DNA of 64,000 nt from Marivivens donghaensis (GTDB taxonomy: Bacteria > Pseudomonadota > Alphaproteobacteria > Rhodobacterales > Rhodobacteraceae). Positions 1 through 8,440 of the stretch are shown piece after piece (the stretch's first letter is position 1; every line of letters starts with the position of its first letter). The notes beneath the pieces were generated by a model. It was not told where the DNA came from. It saw nothing but the letters and a program-made list of their open reading frames with translations, and ran no database searches. The stretch is from NCBI RefSeq assembly GCF_030410045.1, contig NZ_JAUFRA010000007.1, positions 1 to 64,000 on the forward strand, written 5' to 3'. Both the position numbers and the translations under genes were made by a program.

Positions 1-73
<73 letters not shown>

Positions 74-142
74 AAACAAATTCTTCAATACATTCAGTGC
101 CTAGTAACCCCAAAAAAGGGGCTGTCGGCGTTTGGCAATAGC

Positions 143-1801
143 CTAAACGCCCCAAACAATCTGGCCGTCAACAATCGTGGTTCGTGCTTTGGCTTGATCG
201 AGCACGTCGATTGGTAAATCTTCAAGATTGCTGCCCATAATCACGAGATCAGCAAGCATCCCAGCCTTCAGCATCCCTAGTCGATCCTCGTCGAAACCAG
301 CATACGCGCCTCCTGCCGTATAGGCATGGAAGGCTTCGTGGAGCGTGCAGGTATTGTCGGGGCAATCATCTGACAGCTTTGGGCGCGTCATGGCCGCTTT
401 TACGCTGCGCATAGGGTTAATATCGGTGATTGGCCAATCTGAGGAGAAGGCGATTGGTACGTTCGCTTCACGCAGGGCCTTGTCTGGGAAAGCATGTTTC
501 AAGCGAGCTTCACCTACCATTGCTGCCCACGGGTCGCGTGGAAAGTCCATCGCTAGGGGGGGATGTGAAGGTTGGACCGATGCGATCACGCCAAGTTCGG
601 CAAAACGGTGAAGATCGTCAGGATGCATCACTTCGATATGCTCTACACGGTGGCGACTATCGCGCGGGCCGTTGGCTTTTCGAGCAGCTTCATACCCATC
701 AAGCGTTCGCCTAACAGCGGCATCACCGATGGCGTGTACTGAAATTTGTAGGCCGTGTTTGTCCGCTTCAATACAAATTTCGTTAAACCTCTCAGCAGTG
801 TGCAGCGGTTCGCATGTGCTACCGTCACTGAACGGTTCAAACATGAAGGCAGTGCCACTATCTATCACGCCATCCATAAACATTTTGATGCGTCCCGAAC
901 GGAGGCGGTCCGTGGAATATCGTTCGCGCATCTCGAGCGCGTCGATAATCGATGAAACCGGTTTTTCAGGGGTGAGGTGAAATGGGACTTCGGTGCGGCA
1001 GATGAGTTCCCCGCGCCTCTCCAATTCCCTTAGCAATTCTAATTGATAGAAGTTCCCGTCCATATTGTGGAGCGAGGTAAAGCCAAACGAGGCGCAGTAT
1101 TCGAGGCCTCTGCGTAGGGTGTCGAGGTCTTCCTCTCTTTCTTCCGCAGTCGGCGGTGTGGAGGGTTCTAAGCCCGCGAAGCCCAAATCCTCGCGTCCGC
1201 CAGAGGTTCGCAAGGCTAGGACGGGTGCATATGCGAATTGTTCTCGCAACTCGCCGCTTGCGGTGCCATCGTCGGCCATGACGACTTCACATCCGACTGG
1301 CATTTTGGCGCCATATAGGATCCCAGCTTTTTCCAATGCGATTGTGTTTGCCCAAGCCGTATGATGATCGCTGGATAGTAGAATAACGGGTCGGTCGGAG
1401 AGAGCCGCGTCCAAATCCTGTCGCGTAGTATGTTTCCCGTCACCGAACAGGTTGTAGTCCGCAGCCTTGCAGATCAGTAGACCTTCAGTCGGGTTAGCAT
1501 CTGCATAGGCTCGCAGCCGAGGGGCTAGCTGATCCAGCCCCTTAACGCCCGTCAGTTGGAGGAGTTTCAAGCCATATCCGCCCCAAAAAAGGTGCATGTG
1601 TGCCTCAACCAGTCCAGGCAGAACAGTGCAACCTTGTGCGTCGATCCGCTTGGTTGTGTGGTCCGCCAATGGCGCAATCGACGTGGCGTTGCCGACGGCG
1701 ATGATACGATTGCCTTGAACTGCCAGTGCCTCTGCTCGGGGATTTTCTGGATCCATTGTGAGAATGGATGCGTTTTCGATAATCAAATCTGCAATCGGCA
1801 T
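143..1801 (-). CDS. Amidohydrolase family 3 (YtcJ-like) metal-dependent hydrolase
   Basis: The 552-residue product begins with the usual family opening (LIIENASILTMD, VQGNRIIAVG). It carries the metal-binding HMH motif early in the barrel, then HAIGDAAVR, HIEVMHP and a late SSDWPITDINP segment, the order expected of amidohydrolase family 3. Members hydrolyse amide or imine bonds in N-acyl compounds, but the substrate cannot be read from sequence. The frame stays open to 1903 with another ATG there. I prefer 1801 because homologues start at this point and an AGG lies 7 nt upstream. It is convergent with nothing and divergent from the secretion ATPase, so it is probably a single-gene unit. Confidence 0.85.
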   Translation of the reverse strand: MPIADLIIENASILTMDPENPRAEALAVQGNRIIAVGNATSIAPLADHTTKRIDAQGCTVLPGLVEAHMHLFWGGYGLKLLQLTGVKGLDQLAPRLRAYADANPTEGLLICKAADYNLFGDGKHTTRQDLDAALSDRPVILLSSDHHTAWANTIALEKAGILYGAKMPVGCEVVMADDGTASGELREQFAYAPVLALRTSGGREDLGFAGLEPSTPPTAEEREEDLDTLRRGLEYCASFGFTSLHNMDGNFYQLELLRELERRGELICRTEVPFHLTPEKPVSSIIDALEMRERYSTDRLRSGRIKMFMDGVIDSGTAFMFEPFSDGSTCEPLHTAERFNEICIEADKHGLQISVHAIGDAAVRRTLDGYEAARKANGPRDSRHRVEHIEVMHPDDLHRFAELGVIASVQPSHPPLAMDFPRDPWAAMVGEARLKHAFPDKALREANVPIAFSSDWPITDINPMRSVKAAMTRPKLSDDCPDNTCTLHEAFHAYTAGGAYAGFDEDRLGMLKAGMLADLVIMGSNLEDLPIDVLDQAKARTTIVDGQIVWGV

Positions 1802-1972
1802 TTGGAAACCTGTTGCTAAGGGGTCGATCAAACACTCAGTGAGACGTGGTTTCCTGTCAATACGGCTAGAGCGAAGTGAATTGGGCGCCCTACTTTTCGG
1901 CATCGTAATTAATCAGATTTGAACCAAATCGATATTTGATTGGGCCAAGCCAGTCCAATCGCGGAGTGCTCT

Positions 1973-3652
1973 ATGCACGTTTCGAAATTCCCCAATAACC
2001 TTCTAAGTCCGCTTTCTCTTTCTTGGCGTGCATTCGCTGTCGTTGGGCTTTTTAGTGCGGTCATCAATCTCTTGATGCTCACGGGCCCGCTGTTCATGCT
2101 TCAGGTCTATGACCGAGTATTGATCAGTCGATCGACGGCGACCTTGGGCGTTTTGTTTGCAATTGTCGTGTATTGCTATGTGCTGATGGGGCTGCTGGAT
2201 ATCTATCGTGGTCGCGTGCTCGCCCGCATTGGGGCGAAATTTCAGGCTTCTTTGGATCGCCGTGTTTACGATGCGGTGTTGATGCAGAACCAACCGAGCG
2301 AAGAGCTCCGTTCTGTGACGGTCGTCCGTGCGGCATTGGCCTCAGCCGGAACGGGTGCAATTTTTGACTTGCCTTGGGTGCCGATCTTTATCGGCGTCTT
2401 GTTCGTGTTCCACCCTGTGATGGGCGGCTTCGCTATATTTGGGGTTGGCGTTGTGTTCGCTTTTGCGCTGGTTAACCACAGCCTGACCGCCTCTCCCCAA
2501 TCTCGAGAGGCTGCTGAGACGTCGCGCGCTGACGCTCATGCCTTCGCAATTAGCGCGCATAATGAGACCGTTCGTGGGTTGGGGATGGCGTCAGTGTCGG
2601 GCGATATCTGGCAGGATTTACGGATGCGGGCGCTTGGTGCCTCGCTGAAGGTTTCGGACGCTGGCGGTGTGGTCACCTCGCTCAGTCGTTCAGCGCGCAT
2701 GATGATGCAGTCTGGTATGCTTGGCCTCGGGGCCCTTCTGGTCATTCAGGGCCATATTTCAGGTGGGGTGATGGTTGCGGGTTCTATCCTGCTTGGTCGA
2801 GCTCTTTCGCCTGTAGAGCAGGTTGTCGCTCATTGGCCCCACATGCAGCGCGCTATTTCAGCGTGGAAATCTTTGGATCAGACGTTGTCGATGACCACGC
2901 AGCGCACAATGAGATTGCCTTTGCCCCGCCCAGCAGCACAGCTCGAAGTGACCAATCTGGCGGTTGTCGTAGGACGCCAGAAACGGCCAACGCTCCAAGG
3001 TATATCGTTTAAGGCCAACGCTGGAGATGCGATCGCAGTGATTGGCCCATCAGCCGCAGGGAAATCAACCTTTGCCAAGGCCATCGTGGGGATATTGCCT
3101 ATCGCAATCGGTGATGTTCGACTGGGAGGTGTTGCCTTGAGCCAGTATGATCCAGACCAATTGGGGCGCTATTTCGGTTACCTTCCCCAAGACGCCGCAC
3201 TTTTCAACGGCACCATCGCACAGAACATCGCGCGATTTACGCCGGATGCCGACCCACAAGCGATCATAGATGCGGCCATGGCAGCGTCGGCGCACGATGT
3301 GATCCTTGGGCTGCCCGATGGCTATGACACGGTCGTCGACCACGGCGCGACTGTGCTCTCTGGTGGACAAAAACAGCGGATTGGCCTCGCCCGAGCGCTC
3401 TTTGGTGATCCAGTTGCGCTTGTTTTAGACGAACCGAATGCACATCTGGACGATGTTGGAGTTCAGGCTTTGAACGATGCAATTTCGAATGCGCGGAACG
3501 CGGGAAAGGTTGTGGTCGTCATGGCGCATCGCCCCTCTGCCTTAGTTGAATGTAATAAGGTGATGATTTTGCGTGACGGTCAAATGCGCGCCTTTGGGCC
3601 ACGTGATGCGGTGCTTCAGAAATTCGTCCAGCCGCAGGGTATTCCCGCATGA
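1973..3652 (+). CDS. Type I secretion ABC transporter, PrtD/HlyB-type permease-ATPase
   Basis: This 559-residue protein has an N-terminal exporter membrane domain (about six helices, residues 20-310) and a C-terminal ATPase. The ATPase shows Walker A GPSAAGKST near residue 358, the signature LSGGQKQ near 461, Walker B ending LDEPN near 483, and an H-loop MAHR. The family exports proteins with C-terminal secretion signals, usually RTX proteins, through an inner membrane-periplasm-outer membrane channel. ATG at 1973 has GGAG six bases upstream; a TTG at 1940 has no ribosome site. The stop overlaps the next start (ATGA), so it is coupled to the fusion protein. No peptidase C39 domain is present, as usual for the PrtD branch. 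Confidence 0.9.
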   Translation: MHVSKFPNNLLSPLSLSWRAFAVVGLFSAVINLLMLTGPLFMLQVYDRVLISRSTATLGVLFAIVVYCYVLMGLLDIYRGRVLARIGAKFQASLDRRVYDAVLMQNQPSEELRSVTVVRAALASAGTGAIFDLPWVPIFIGVLFVFHPVMGGFAIFGVGVVFAFALVNHSLTASPQSREAAETSRADAHAFAISAHNETVRGLGMASVSGDIWQDLRMRALGASLKVSDAGGVVTSLSRSARMMMQSGMLGLGALLVIQGHISGGVMVAGSILLGRALSPVEQVVAHWPHMQRAISAWKSLDQTLSMTTQRTMRLPLPRPAAQLEVTNLAVVVGRQKRPTLQGISFKANAGDAIAVIGPSAAGKSTFAKAIVGILPIAIGDVRLGGVALSQYDPDQLGRYFGYLPQDAALFNGTIAQNIARFTPDADPQAIIDAAMAASAHDVILGLPDGYDTVVDHGATVLSGGQKQRIGLARALFGDPVALVLDEPNAHLDDVGVQALNDAISNARNAGKVVVVMAHRPSALVECNKVMILRDGQMRAFGPRDAVLQKFVQPQGIPA

Positions 3653-4896
3653 CTTTGACTGCTGATTTCTCTTCTGACAGGTCGACGAAACGCGGCATTC
3701 AGGTCATCCTGGTTGGGCTAGTTGGCTTTTTAGTCTGGGCAGTTTCTGTCGAAATCGACGGCGCAGTGATTGCATCTGGCCATGTGGAGTACTCCCTTGG
3801 GCGGCAGGTCGTGCAGCATCCTGATGGGGGTGTTGTTTCTCAAATCCACGTGCAAGATGGATTGGAAGTGCGCGCGGGCGATTCGATTGTGACACTCGAT
3901 GGCATTGAACTAGTCGCCCAACGTTCTGTCATTCAGGCGCAATTGGCGACATTGCTGGCCCAAGCGGCACGATTGCGGGCAGAGGCAGTGGGGGCGGCTG
4001 CAGTTGATTTTGACGGTCTTCCAGTCGATGCCGGCCAAGACGCAATTTTTGCGGCGGGGCGAGCGGCTCAAGCGCAGGCACACTTGCAGCTCGCGCAACA
4101 GCAAGCGAAAGCAAATGCAATTGCGGCGGGGCGGGAGAGGCAGTTGACGGCGGTGCGTACTCAGATCGCGCTCGTTCAGGATGAACTTGTTGCTCAGGCC
4201 GCCTTGCTGAATGTTGGGCTGACACAAGCCAATCGGGTCTCCGCTTTGCAACGTGAAGAGGCGCGGCTCGAAGCGCAAATTGCCGAAATCGAAATAGCGA
4301 TAACCGAAGCGCGAGGTGCCGCCGACGGCTATGTTGCCGAAGGGCTTCGTTTGGAAGCCGCGACCAGAGATGCAGCACGGGCTGAATTAGCGACGACCTT
4401 GTCGCGGGTTGAGGAACTACAAGAGCGCTTAGCGTTGATCGAGGCGCTCGTGGATCGCCTCGTTGTTCGGGCGCCCATCGACGGTATTGTCACTGCCCTA
4501 CAAATCGAAACAATCGGCGGAGTAATTCCATCAGGTGCGGAAATCGCGACGATTTCTCCAATGGGCCAACCGCGCATAATCGCGGCGGAGGTTGATCCAA
4601 CCCAAATTGATAGCGTTCAATTGGGCCAATCGGTACGAATTCGGTTTCCGACAGTTGATGCAGTCGCCACGCCAGAGGTCAGTGGCGTAGTTCGCTTAGT
4701 CTCTCCTGATACCGTCACCGACCAAATGACAGGAAGGGTGGCCTACCGCTTGGAGGTGGCGATAGACGACGACTTGTTCCCGCTTCCTGCAGGAGTGCCA
4801 GCCCAAGTGTTTCTGTCGACTGGGCCCCGCACTTTGGCGTCCTATTTGGTTAAACCAATTGCCGACTATTGGGCGCTCGCTGTGCGAGAACGATAG
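3649..4896 (+). CDS. Type I secretion membrane fusion protein (HlyD/PrtE family)
   Basis: The 415-residue product has a short cytoplasmic start, one membrane segment (about residues 17-37), a biotinyl-lipoyl half (ASGHVEYSLGRQVVQHPDGG), a long Ala/Glu/Gln/Arg-rich coiled-coil hairpin (about 85-265), a second lipoyl half (VRAPIDGIVTALQ) and a beta-barrel C terminus. It bridges the ATPase to an outer-membrane TolC-type channel. Translation is coupled to the upstream gene by ATGA. Neither a TolC homologue nor an RTX substrate is encoded nearby, so both must lie elsewhere. Confidence 0.9.
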   Translation: MTLTADFSSDRSTKRGIQVILVGLVGFLVWAVSVEIDGAVIASGHVEYSLGRQVVQHPDGGVVSQIHVQDGLEVRAGDSIVTLDGIELVAQRSVIQAQLATLLAQAARLRAEAVGAAAVDFDGLPVDAGQDAIFAAGRAAQAQAHLQLAQQQAKANAIAAGRERQLTAVRTQIALVQDELVAQAALLNVGLTQANRVSALQREEARLEAQIAEIEIAITEARGAADGYVAEGLRLEAATRDAARAELATTLSRVEELQERLALIEALVDRLVVRAPIDGIVTALQIETIGGVIPSGAEIATISPMGQPRIIAAEVDPTQIDSVQLGQSVRIRFPTVDAVATPEVSGVVRLVSPDTVTDQMTGRVAYRLEVAIDDDLFPLPAGVPAQVFLSTGPRTLASYLVKPIADYWALAVRER

Positions 4897-4900
4897 CCTT

Positions 4901-5949
4901 CTAAAGGTTCGCGATTTCGACTGTTTTCCCAGTCGCGGCGGACCTTTTGATAGCCGTGATCACTTCAACAGCCGCCAGCCCGTCGGCGCCGCTAACCACG
5001 GGTTCTGCGGTACCTGCGATAACCTCAGAAAAATGGGAAACTTGCAGAACTAGCGGGTCATCAAATTCGAAGATCGGTTTCGACGCCGAAATGGGGGACC
5101 ACCAGCCGTTCGGCCCGTCGTGCGTCCAAACAGCGAGGTTCGGAAGGGCAAGCGACCCTTTAGTTCCACCGAGCCAATAGCAGTTTTCACTAGTCGCGGG
5201 ATAATGCGCATTCTCTCGTGCGGTGAGTTCCCAACTCCACGGTGCCGATGCCGTGTCGCTCACGTTGACAGTGCCTAAAACGCCACTTTCAAATTTCAGC
5301 AGAACGACAGCGGTTTCTTCGACCTCGTTCCCACGAACCGCATTGGATTCCATCGCATGGACAGAGGTAATCGGACCGCATAGGGCGTTAAGCAGATCAA
5401 TGTCGTGGATCAGGTTCAGGTAAACTGGGCCAGCGCCCGCCTTGCGGCGCCAATCGACGTCGAAATAGTGATCAGGTTTGAGGAAGCACGTTTGCGCTTG
5501 AACGGTGGTGATGTGACCAAGTTTGCCACTTCGAACGATTTCAACAGCCTTTCGTATCAACGGGTTATAGCGCCGATGATGGCCTGTCAAAAGCGGAAGG
5601 CCCGCGGCTTTGGCGGCGGCAAGCACCCTGCGTCCTTCAACTAAATCCGTTGTGAAGGGCTTTTCGACAATAGCGGGAATGCCTGCCTCAACGCATTGCA
5701 TTGCAGTGACGCCATGAACGGTGTTCGGAACGGCTAGCACAACTCCATCAACCTCGCCCGCTGCAAAAAGAGCCGCAAGATCGGGATGCCACCTGACGCC
5801 CAAGCTACTGGCGAATGCTTTGCCTTCGTCTGTTGGGTCCACAATTGCGCAGAGTGTGGCAGCGGGGGACAGCTGCACTGCTTCCGCATGGCGACGTCCG
5901 ATCAAACCTGCGCCGATACTGCAATTCTTTTGGTCGCGGTGGCCTTCAA
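4901..5949 (-). pseudogene. Gfo/Idh/MocA family oxidoreductase with an N-terminal frameshift
   Basis: From 5905 downwards there is a 334-residue open frame with family features: IGRRHAEAV, the VEKPF motif, GHHRRYNP and a Rossmann/beta-sheet layout. It lacks the nucleotide-binding start. Reading upstream on the same strand, the frame of ATC GGC GCA GGT TTG gives IGAGLIGRR, while one frame over a TTG at 5949-5947 with GAG upstream gives MKATATKRIAV. Joined, these form the expected RIAV-IGAGLIG motif, so one base is missing at about 5917-5918. The gene is either inactivated or carries a sequencing error. It lies downstream of aroQ but behind the terminator hairpin at 5968-6004. Confidence 0.82.
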
Positions 5950-5967
5950 CTTACTCAAATGACAATG

Positions 5968-6004
5968 AAAACGCGGCGCTGGATTACCTCTAGCGCCGCG
6001 TTTT
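5968..6004. terminator. Bidirectional hairpin terminator between aroQ and the frameshifted dehydrogenase
   Basis: A perfect 13-bp inverted repeat (AAAACGCGGCGCT with its complement) encloses an 11-base loop, with A/T runs on both flanks. It lies six bases beyond the aroQ stop. The dehydrogenase start at 5949 is only 19 bases further on, which leaves little room for a separate promoter. Confidence 0.85.
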
Positions 6005-6009
6005 TAGTT

Positions 6010-6444
6010 TTAGATCAGTGTTGCAACATGGCTGGTTGCAAGTGTGTAGCCGTTGATCCCGAAGCCAGCCATCACAGCGTCAGCGCGCATGCTGACATAC
6101 GAATGGTGGCGGAAGGACTCACGTTTGTGCACTTGGCTAATGTGGACCTCGATAACGGGACCTTCGAATGTGTTCAGCGCGTCGAGAACCGCAATGGAGT
6201 AGTGGGTCAGCGCACCTGGGTTGATGATGATTGCGGCCGCTTGTTCGCGGGCTTCGTGGATCCAGTCGACGATCTGACCTTCGTAGTTAGATTGCAGTAG
6301 CTTCACGGCAAAGCCAGCAGCAGTCGCCACTGCAGAGCAGTTTGCTTCGACATCGTCCAAGGTGTCGCGACCGTAAATTTCCGGCTGCCGTTTGCCCAAT
6401 AGGTTTAGGTTCGGACCGTTCAGAATGTAGACGGTTTTGGACAT
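6010..6444 (-). CDS. aroQ: Type II 3-dehydroquinate dehydratase
   Basis: The 144-residue product has the usual length of the small dodecameric type II enzyme. It starts with ILNGPNLNLLGKRQPEIYG, which includes the catalytic Tyr/Arg loop, followed by NPGALTHYS and the EVHISQVHKRESFRHHS active-site region. It interconverts 3-dehydroquinate and 3-dehydroshikimate. It is the second gene after a GntR regulator (10-base gap) rather than in a biosynthetic context. With the HPPD-like remnant nearby, this suggests a catabolic quinate/shikimate role, although a biosynthetic role cannot be excluded. Confidence 0.95.
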   Translation of the reverse strand: MSKTVYILNGPNLNLLGKRQPEIYGRDTLDDVEANCSAVATAAGFAVKLLQSNYEGQIVDWIHEAREQAAAIIINPGALTHYSIAVLDALNTFEGPVIEVHISQVHKRESFRHHSYVSMRADAVMAGFGINGYTLATSHVATLI

Positions 6445-6454
6445 GGTGTTCTCC

Positions 6455-7123
6455 TCACTTGAAATCTTTGGCGCGTTTTTCGAATAGAGCGCTTAGGTCG
6501 TTGCCCGTGCGTTCGATATGTCGGGCGAGCAGGGTTGGGCCGAGTTCCGCATCTCGGGCGAGAGCCGCGTCAGCAATCGCGGCGTGTTCGCCAGCCATGT
6601 CCCGTCCTGCTCCATCATAGTTCAGGATATTGGCGTATCGTTTGTGGAGATTGCCAAGCATGACGCACAAATCGCGTAGCATCGGCATCGCACATCCACG
6701 AATCAGACTTGTGTGGAACAGGTCGTGTGCGGCCGTCTGATTGGTCCCCGTGGTATTATTCATGTGGTGGATCGCAGCTGGAATTTTGCTTTCCCACTCA
6801 AGCGTTCCTATCGCTATCGCGTGTTTAAGAGCGAGAGCTTCGAGGTCCGCACGTAGACGAGTGATCTCCAGCAAGTTTGCCATGCCAAGAGGGACGATCC
6901 TGAACCCCTTTTTGTCTTCAAATTCAACGAGCCGATCAGCAACCAATCTGGAAATCGCTTCTCGGATCGGTGACAGCGATACGCCGTATTCTTCGCGGAG
7001 GTGATCAAGGTTCACCTTCGCTCCGGGCCTCATTTTGCCCGCAATAATAGCGTCGCGTATCTCGTTTGAGACGCGGCTTGCACGGGTTAGTTTGGACGGG
7101 TCTTGAAGCGTATCGTGGAGCAT
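6455..7123 (-). CDS. GntR family regulator, FadR subfamily with FCD domain
   Basis: The 222-residue protein has a winged helix at about residues 15-80 (LREEYGVSLSPIREAISRL) followed by a helical FCD ligand domain containing the metal-site histidines (DLFHTSLI and a late ARHIE). It is first in an operon with aroQ and is divergent from a second FCD regulator at 7247. The shared 123-base region holds an inverted repeat at 7140-7179. The ligand is probably an organic acid, as is usual for FCD proteins, but is not identifiable. Confidence 0.9.
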   Translation of the reverse strand: MLHDTLQDPSKLTRASRVSNEIRDAIIAGKMRPGAKVNLDHLREEYGVSLSPIREAISRLVADRLVEFEDKKGFRIVPLGMANLLEITRLRADLEALALKHAIAIGTLEWESKIPAAIHHMNNTTGTNQTAAHDLFHTSLIRGCAMPMLRDLCVMLGNLHKRYANILNYDGAGRDMAGEHAAIADAALARDAELGPTLLARHIERTGNDLSALFEKRAKDFK

Positions 7124-7139
7124 TTTTTTGCCTTTAGTT

Positions 7140-7179
7140 AGACCTGACCATCGGAATATAATCGATTTAGGTCAAGTCT
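7140..7179. promoter_or_regulatory. Divergent promoter with a putative GntR operator
   Basis: AGACCTGACC at 7140-7149 and GGTCAAGTCT at 7170-7179 form a 10-bp inverted repeat with one mismatch around a 20-base centre. The centre contains a perfect TATAAT at 7157-7162. The site sits midway between two divergent GntR genes, so autoregulation or cross-regulation is likely. This is inference from position and symmetry. Confidence 0.55.
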
Positions 7180-7246
7180 GTTGCACTTCCCAATTACCTG
7201 TTTATCCTCCGCTCGTCTGAGGGAAGGCGTAGAGTTAGAGATTTTC

Positions 7247-7894
7247 ATGAGCAAACTTGGGGACGATATTTACCGCGTAATGCGTCACGACATCGTTTTT
7301 GGTCGCTTGGATGCTAATTCGAAAATTCGGCTTTCTCACCTCAAGGCAACCTATGGCGCGTCGATCCCGACGCTACGCGAGATCCTGAACCGTCTCGTCT
7401 CTGAAGGCTTTGTTGTCGCCGAAGGAAAGCGCGGTCACATTGTGGCGCCCATTTCCAAGGAAGGCCTCAAGGAAATCGCGGACCTTCGCATTCTATTGGA
7501 GTGCTACGCTCTTCGGCAGTCACTGGCGGAAGGGACAACGGATTGGGAGGCGCATGTTATTTCGGCGCATTACAAGCTGTCCCAGATGGAAAAGCGTATG
7601 CAGTCAGGTGATGACAGCGCACGTGAAGCATGGAAGCAATATGACTGGGAGTTCCATCAGGCGCTGATTTCCGCCTGTGGTTCGACCGAACTGTTGCAAG
7701 TCCACGGCATCGTTTTCGACAAATACCTCCGCTACCAAATGCGCCTTCTGACATACCGTGGCGATGTCGCGAGTGCTGAACATAAGGCCCTGCTTGATGC
7801 CGCGCTGAATAGAGATGCCGACACGGCAGAATCCGTCTTGCGTGCTCATATCGACGGCGGTGTGGCGCATAGCCTCCAAATTTTCGCAAAGTGA
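7247..7894 (+). CDS. GntR family regulator with FCD domain
   Basis: The 215-residue product shows a winged helix (LKATYGASIPTLREILNRLVSEGFV) and a C-terminal FCD domain (EFHQALISACGS, LRAHIDGG). The frame is open from a TTG at 7181. I chose the ATG at 7247, where similarity begins and a GAG lies upstream. It is divergent from the other GntR gene and points towards the decayed HPPD-like gene, which it may once have controlled. Confidence 0.87.
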   Translation: MSKLGDDIYRVMRHDIVFGRLDANSKIRLSHLKATYGASIPTLREILNRLVSEGFVVAEGKRGHIVAPISKEGLKEIADLRILLECYALRQSLAEGTTDWEAHVISAHYKLSQMEKRMQSGDDSAREAWKQYDWEFHQALISACGSTELLQVHGIVFDKYLRYQMRLLTYRGDVASAEHKALLDAALNRDADTAESVLRAHIDGGVAHSLQIFAK

Positions 7895-8077
7895 GCCGAT
7901 GGTCACAGTGCGGCGCTTGAGATGTTATAATCGATTATTTTCGCAAAATAAGATTTATAACGAATTTACATACAAAGTGAATATCGCCTGTTGATTTAGA
8001 TTTTTTATTTGTCAGCATCCCTCCTGATGCTTCATCTGCCTACATAGAAGCACTGGCATATAAACGGAGGAAAATTT

Positions 8078-8434
8078 ATGCTCCTTACCCTCGCATAAGT
8101 CAAAGTTCGGATGCGTCTTTCGACTGTTATGTCCGTCGCCGACCAGCGCGCCGTCGCTGACACTTCTGATCTTTGAAAACTATTTCGCCGATCAGAATGC
8201 ACGTGGGTCTCTAAACGCAGAAGAAATTGCTCTCTTGAAGGCCGTGAACATCCTCTATGACGAGGATAAAAAGGGGCCTACTATCAGCTTTATAGCCCCC
8301 CATACGGCAATGGCTTCTTCTTCGAAATTATCCAGCGCAAAGTTGAGTATGCGGGCTATGGCGCACCAAACGCATCCTACCGGACTGCCGCGTTGAAACG
8401 GCTCGCCCGCGATATCCACATCCCCAAAGTGTGA
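8078..8434 (+). pseudogene. C-terminal remnant of an HPPD-like gene (3-dehydroshikimate dehydratase or 4-hydroxyphenylpyruvate dioxygenase type)
   Basis: A strong GGAGG at 8066-8070 precedes an ATG at 8078 that opens only six codons. From about 8150 a frame encodes LLIFENYFADQN and LLKAVNILYDEDKKG. After a one-base shift near 8267-8275 the next frame gives YYQLYSPPYGNGFFFEIIQR, then YAGYGAPNA and a stop at 8432-8434. This is the conserved end of the vicinal-oxygen-chelate HPPD fold (FFEIVQRR-GYxGYGAPNAP), which also forms the C-terminal half of QuiC-type 3-dehydroshikimate dehydratases. The 5' signals are kept while most of the coding sequence is deleted. aroQ nearby favours the QuiC reading. 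Confidence 0.75.
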
Positions 8435-8440
8435 GGCGGA

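Noticed and set aside
103..122. CCCC-A6-GGGG as a terminator for the tRNA
   Set aside because: The four-base stem is short and no T-run follows, so support is too weak.
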